A stretch of DNA of 64,000 nt from NCBI RefSeq assembly GCF_000721175.1, contig NZ_JOEZ01000003.1, positions 434,001 to 498,000 of the forward strand. The letters run 5' to 3'. Shown here piece after piece: positions 63,412 to 64,000 of the stretch; the stretch's first letter is position 1; every line of letters starts with the position of its first letter. The translations under genes and the position numbers were made by a program. The DNA is from Streptomyces anulatus. GTDB taxonomy: Bacteria; Actinomycetota; Actinomycetes; Streptomycetales; Streptomycetaceae. A model generated the notes under the pieces. The model was not told the origin of the DNA and made no database searches. It saw only the letters and a program-made list of their open reading frames with translations.

Positions 63412-64000
63412 TCAGGCTCCGGAGGACCGCTGTCCCTGGGAGCCGTGGGCCGCGAGCGGAAGACTGCGCAGCGACAGTGCGCTCGGCGCTGGCAGCGCTC
63501 CGTGGGCCGCCTCGGCGCGGAACGACTGGAGCAAGTACGCCACCAGACGCCGGGACGCGGCACGGTCATCCGGCAATGCGGTGACCAGACCGCAGTGGGA
63601 CAACAGGGCCACGGCAAAGTCGGAGGGGTGGAAGTCGGCCCGCAGCACGCCCGCCGCCTGAGCCCTGCGGACCAGGGTCATGAAGTCCCGCTCGGCCTGT
63701 TCCCGTACCCGCGCGTGTTCTCGCGTGCTGTCCGGAAAGGCCGCGACGAACGCGGCCGGGAAGCCCCGTTCCTCCCGTTGTAGTTCGCAGACCGTCTCGA
63801 CCAGTCGCTGGAAGCCCTGCCACGGATCGGGGTCGGCCAGCGCCTCGGTGAGCGCCCGAGCGCAGGTGTCCATCTGGTGCGCGAACGCGGCCCGCACCAG
63901 GGCGTCCCGCGTCGGGAAACGCCGGTACAGCGTCGCCACGCCGACCCCAGCCCGCCGGGCCACGGTCGCCATGGGCGCGTCGATGCCGTGCTCGGCGAAG
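63412..64000 (-). CDS. TetR-family transcriptional regulator (partial)
   Basis: The 5' end lies beyond the window: the frame continues upstream of the ATG at 63972 as FAEHGIDAP, which is the normal start of the TetR helix-turn-helix. The DNA-binding part reads MATVARRAGVGVATLYRRFPTRDALV. The ligand domain follows (ALADPDPWQGFQRLVETVCE, then LLSHCGLVTALP) and ends in a Ser/Leu-rich tail. Ligand and target unknown. Confidence 0.85.
   Translation of the reverse strand, partial: FAEHGIDAPMATVARRAGVGVATLYRRFPTRDALVRAAFAHQMDTCARALTEALADPDPWQGFQRLVETVCELQREERGFPAAFVAAFPDSTREHARVREQAERDFMTLVRRAQAAGVLRADFHPSDFAVALLSHCGLVTALPDDRAASRRLVAYLLQSFRAEAAHGALPAPSALSLRSLPLAAHGSQGQRSSGA

Overview
The window reads as a stretch of Streptomyces chromosome. 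GC is very high, GTG and TTG starts are frequent, and the gene content is typical: a DasR-type site in front of an ngcEFG-type chitobiose importer, a rok7B7-xylFGH cluster, an acnA with its own palindromic operators, a GH92 mannosidase, and the dxs / rnd / DUF3000 / hemE / hemY / chdC neighbourhood that other Actinobacteria also keep. Species is not resolvable from the sequence alone. I recall that murA2-acnA and ngcEFG-rok7B7-xylFGH-dxs sit in the same order in S. coelicolor; that is memory, not a search.

Layout. (1) 1-6.4 kb is an accessory block of visibly lower GC: a left-truncated HerA-like ATPase with an N-terminal nuclease-like motif, a convergent large P-loop NTPase/GTPase, a start-less PH-like remnant, then an AT-rich non-coding stretch. 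It looks like a defence or mobile remnant. (2) 6.4-14.6 kb: HTH-MurA fusion, RidA-like, VOC and alpha/beta hydrolase genes, and aconitase acnA. A repeat element at the end of acnA has cut off a membrane protein gene (FxLYD-like), and a histidine-phosphatase remnant follows. (3) 14.6-27.4 kb: sugar acquisition, with secreted GH92 mannosidase, NgcEFG importer, ROK repressor and XylFGH importer. (4) 27.4-39.9 kb: dxs, amino-acid permease, NYN protein, LCP ligase, a kinase pseudogene, a fadB-fadA beta-oxidation operon, a ferritin-like protein, RNase D and an orphan response regulator. (5) 40-46.7 kb: haem synthesis by the coproporphyrin route (hemE, hemY/cgoX, hemQ/chdC). (6) 46.9-51.8 kb: a secreted peptidase, then a three-gene set of a membrane protein with a Cys/Gly/Ser-rich tail, a DUF692 (MNIO) enzyme and a DUF4142 exported protein. 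(7) 51.8-63 kb: peptidyl-tRNA hydrolase-like, AIM24, polysaccharide deacetylase, CtaG-like, DUF2243, PhoX-like, OsmC, ZapE, RibD-like reductase, murC and msrB. (8) The right edge has a small secreted-protein gene interrupted by the same repeat end seen at acnA, and a TetR regulator that runs off the window.

The most promising undescribed system is the MNIO enzyme (49584-50903) encoded 6 bp from a membrane protein whose last 55 residues carry seven Cys in a Gly/Ser matrix (48558-49577). MNIO enzymes modify Cys residues in precursor peptides, so this looks like a Cys modification system acting on a membrane-anchored tail. Second is the ATPase/NTPase pair at the left edge. Other points worth following are shared palindromic operators (TATCTC...GAGAT before murA and acnA; a CGTTGTCA half-site before the mannosidase and xylF) and two copies of one repeat end at acnA and at 63.35 kb.
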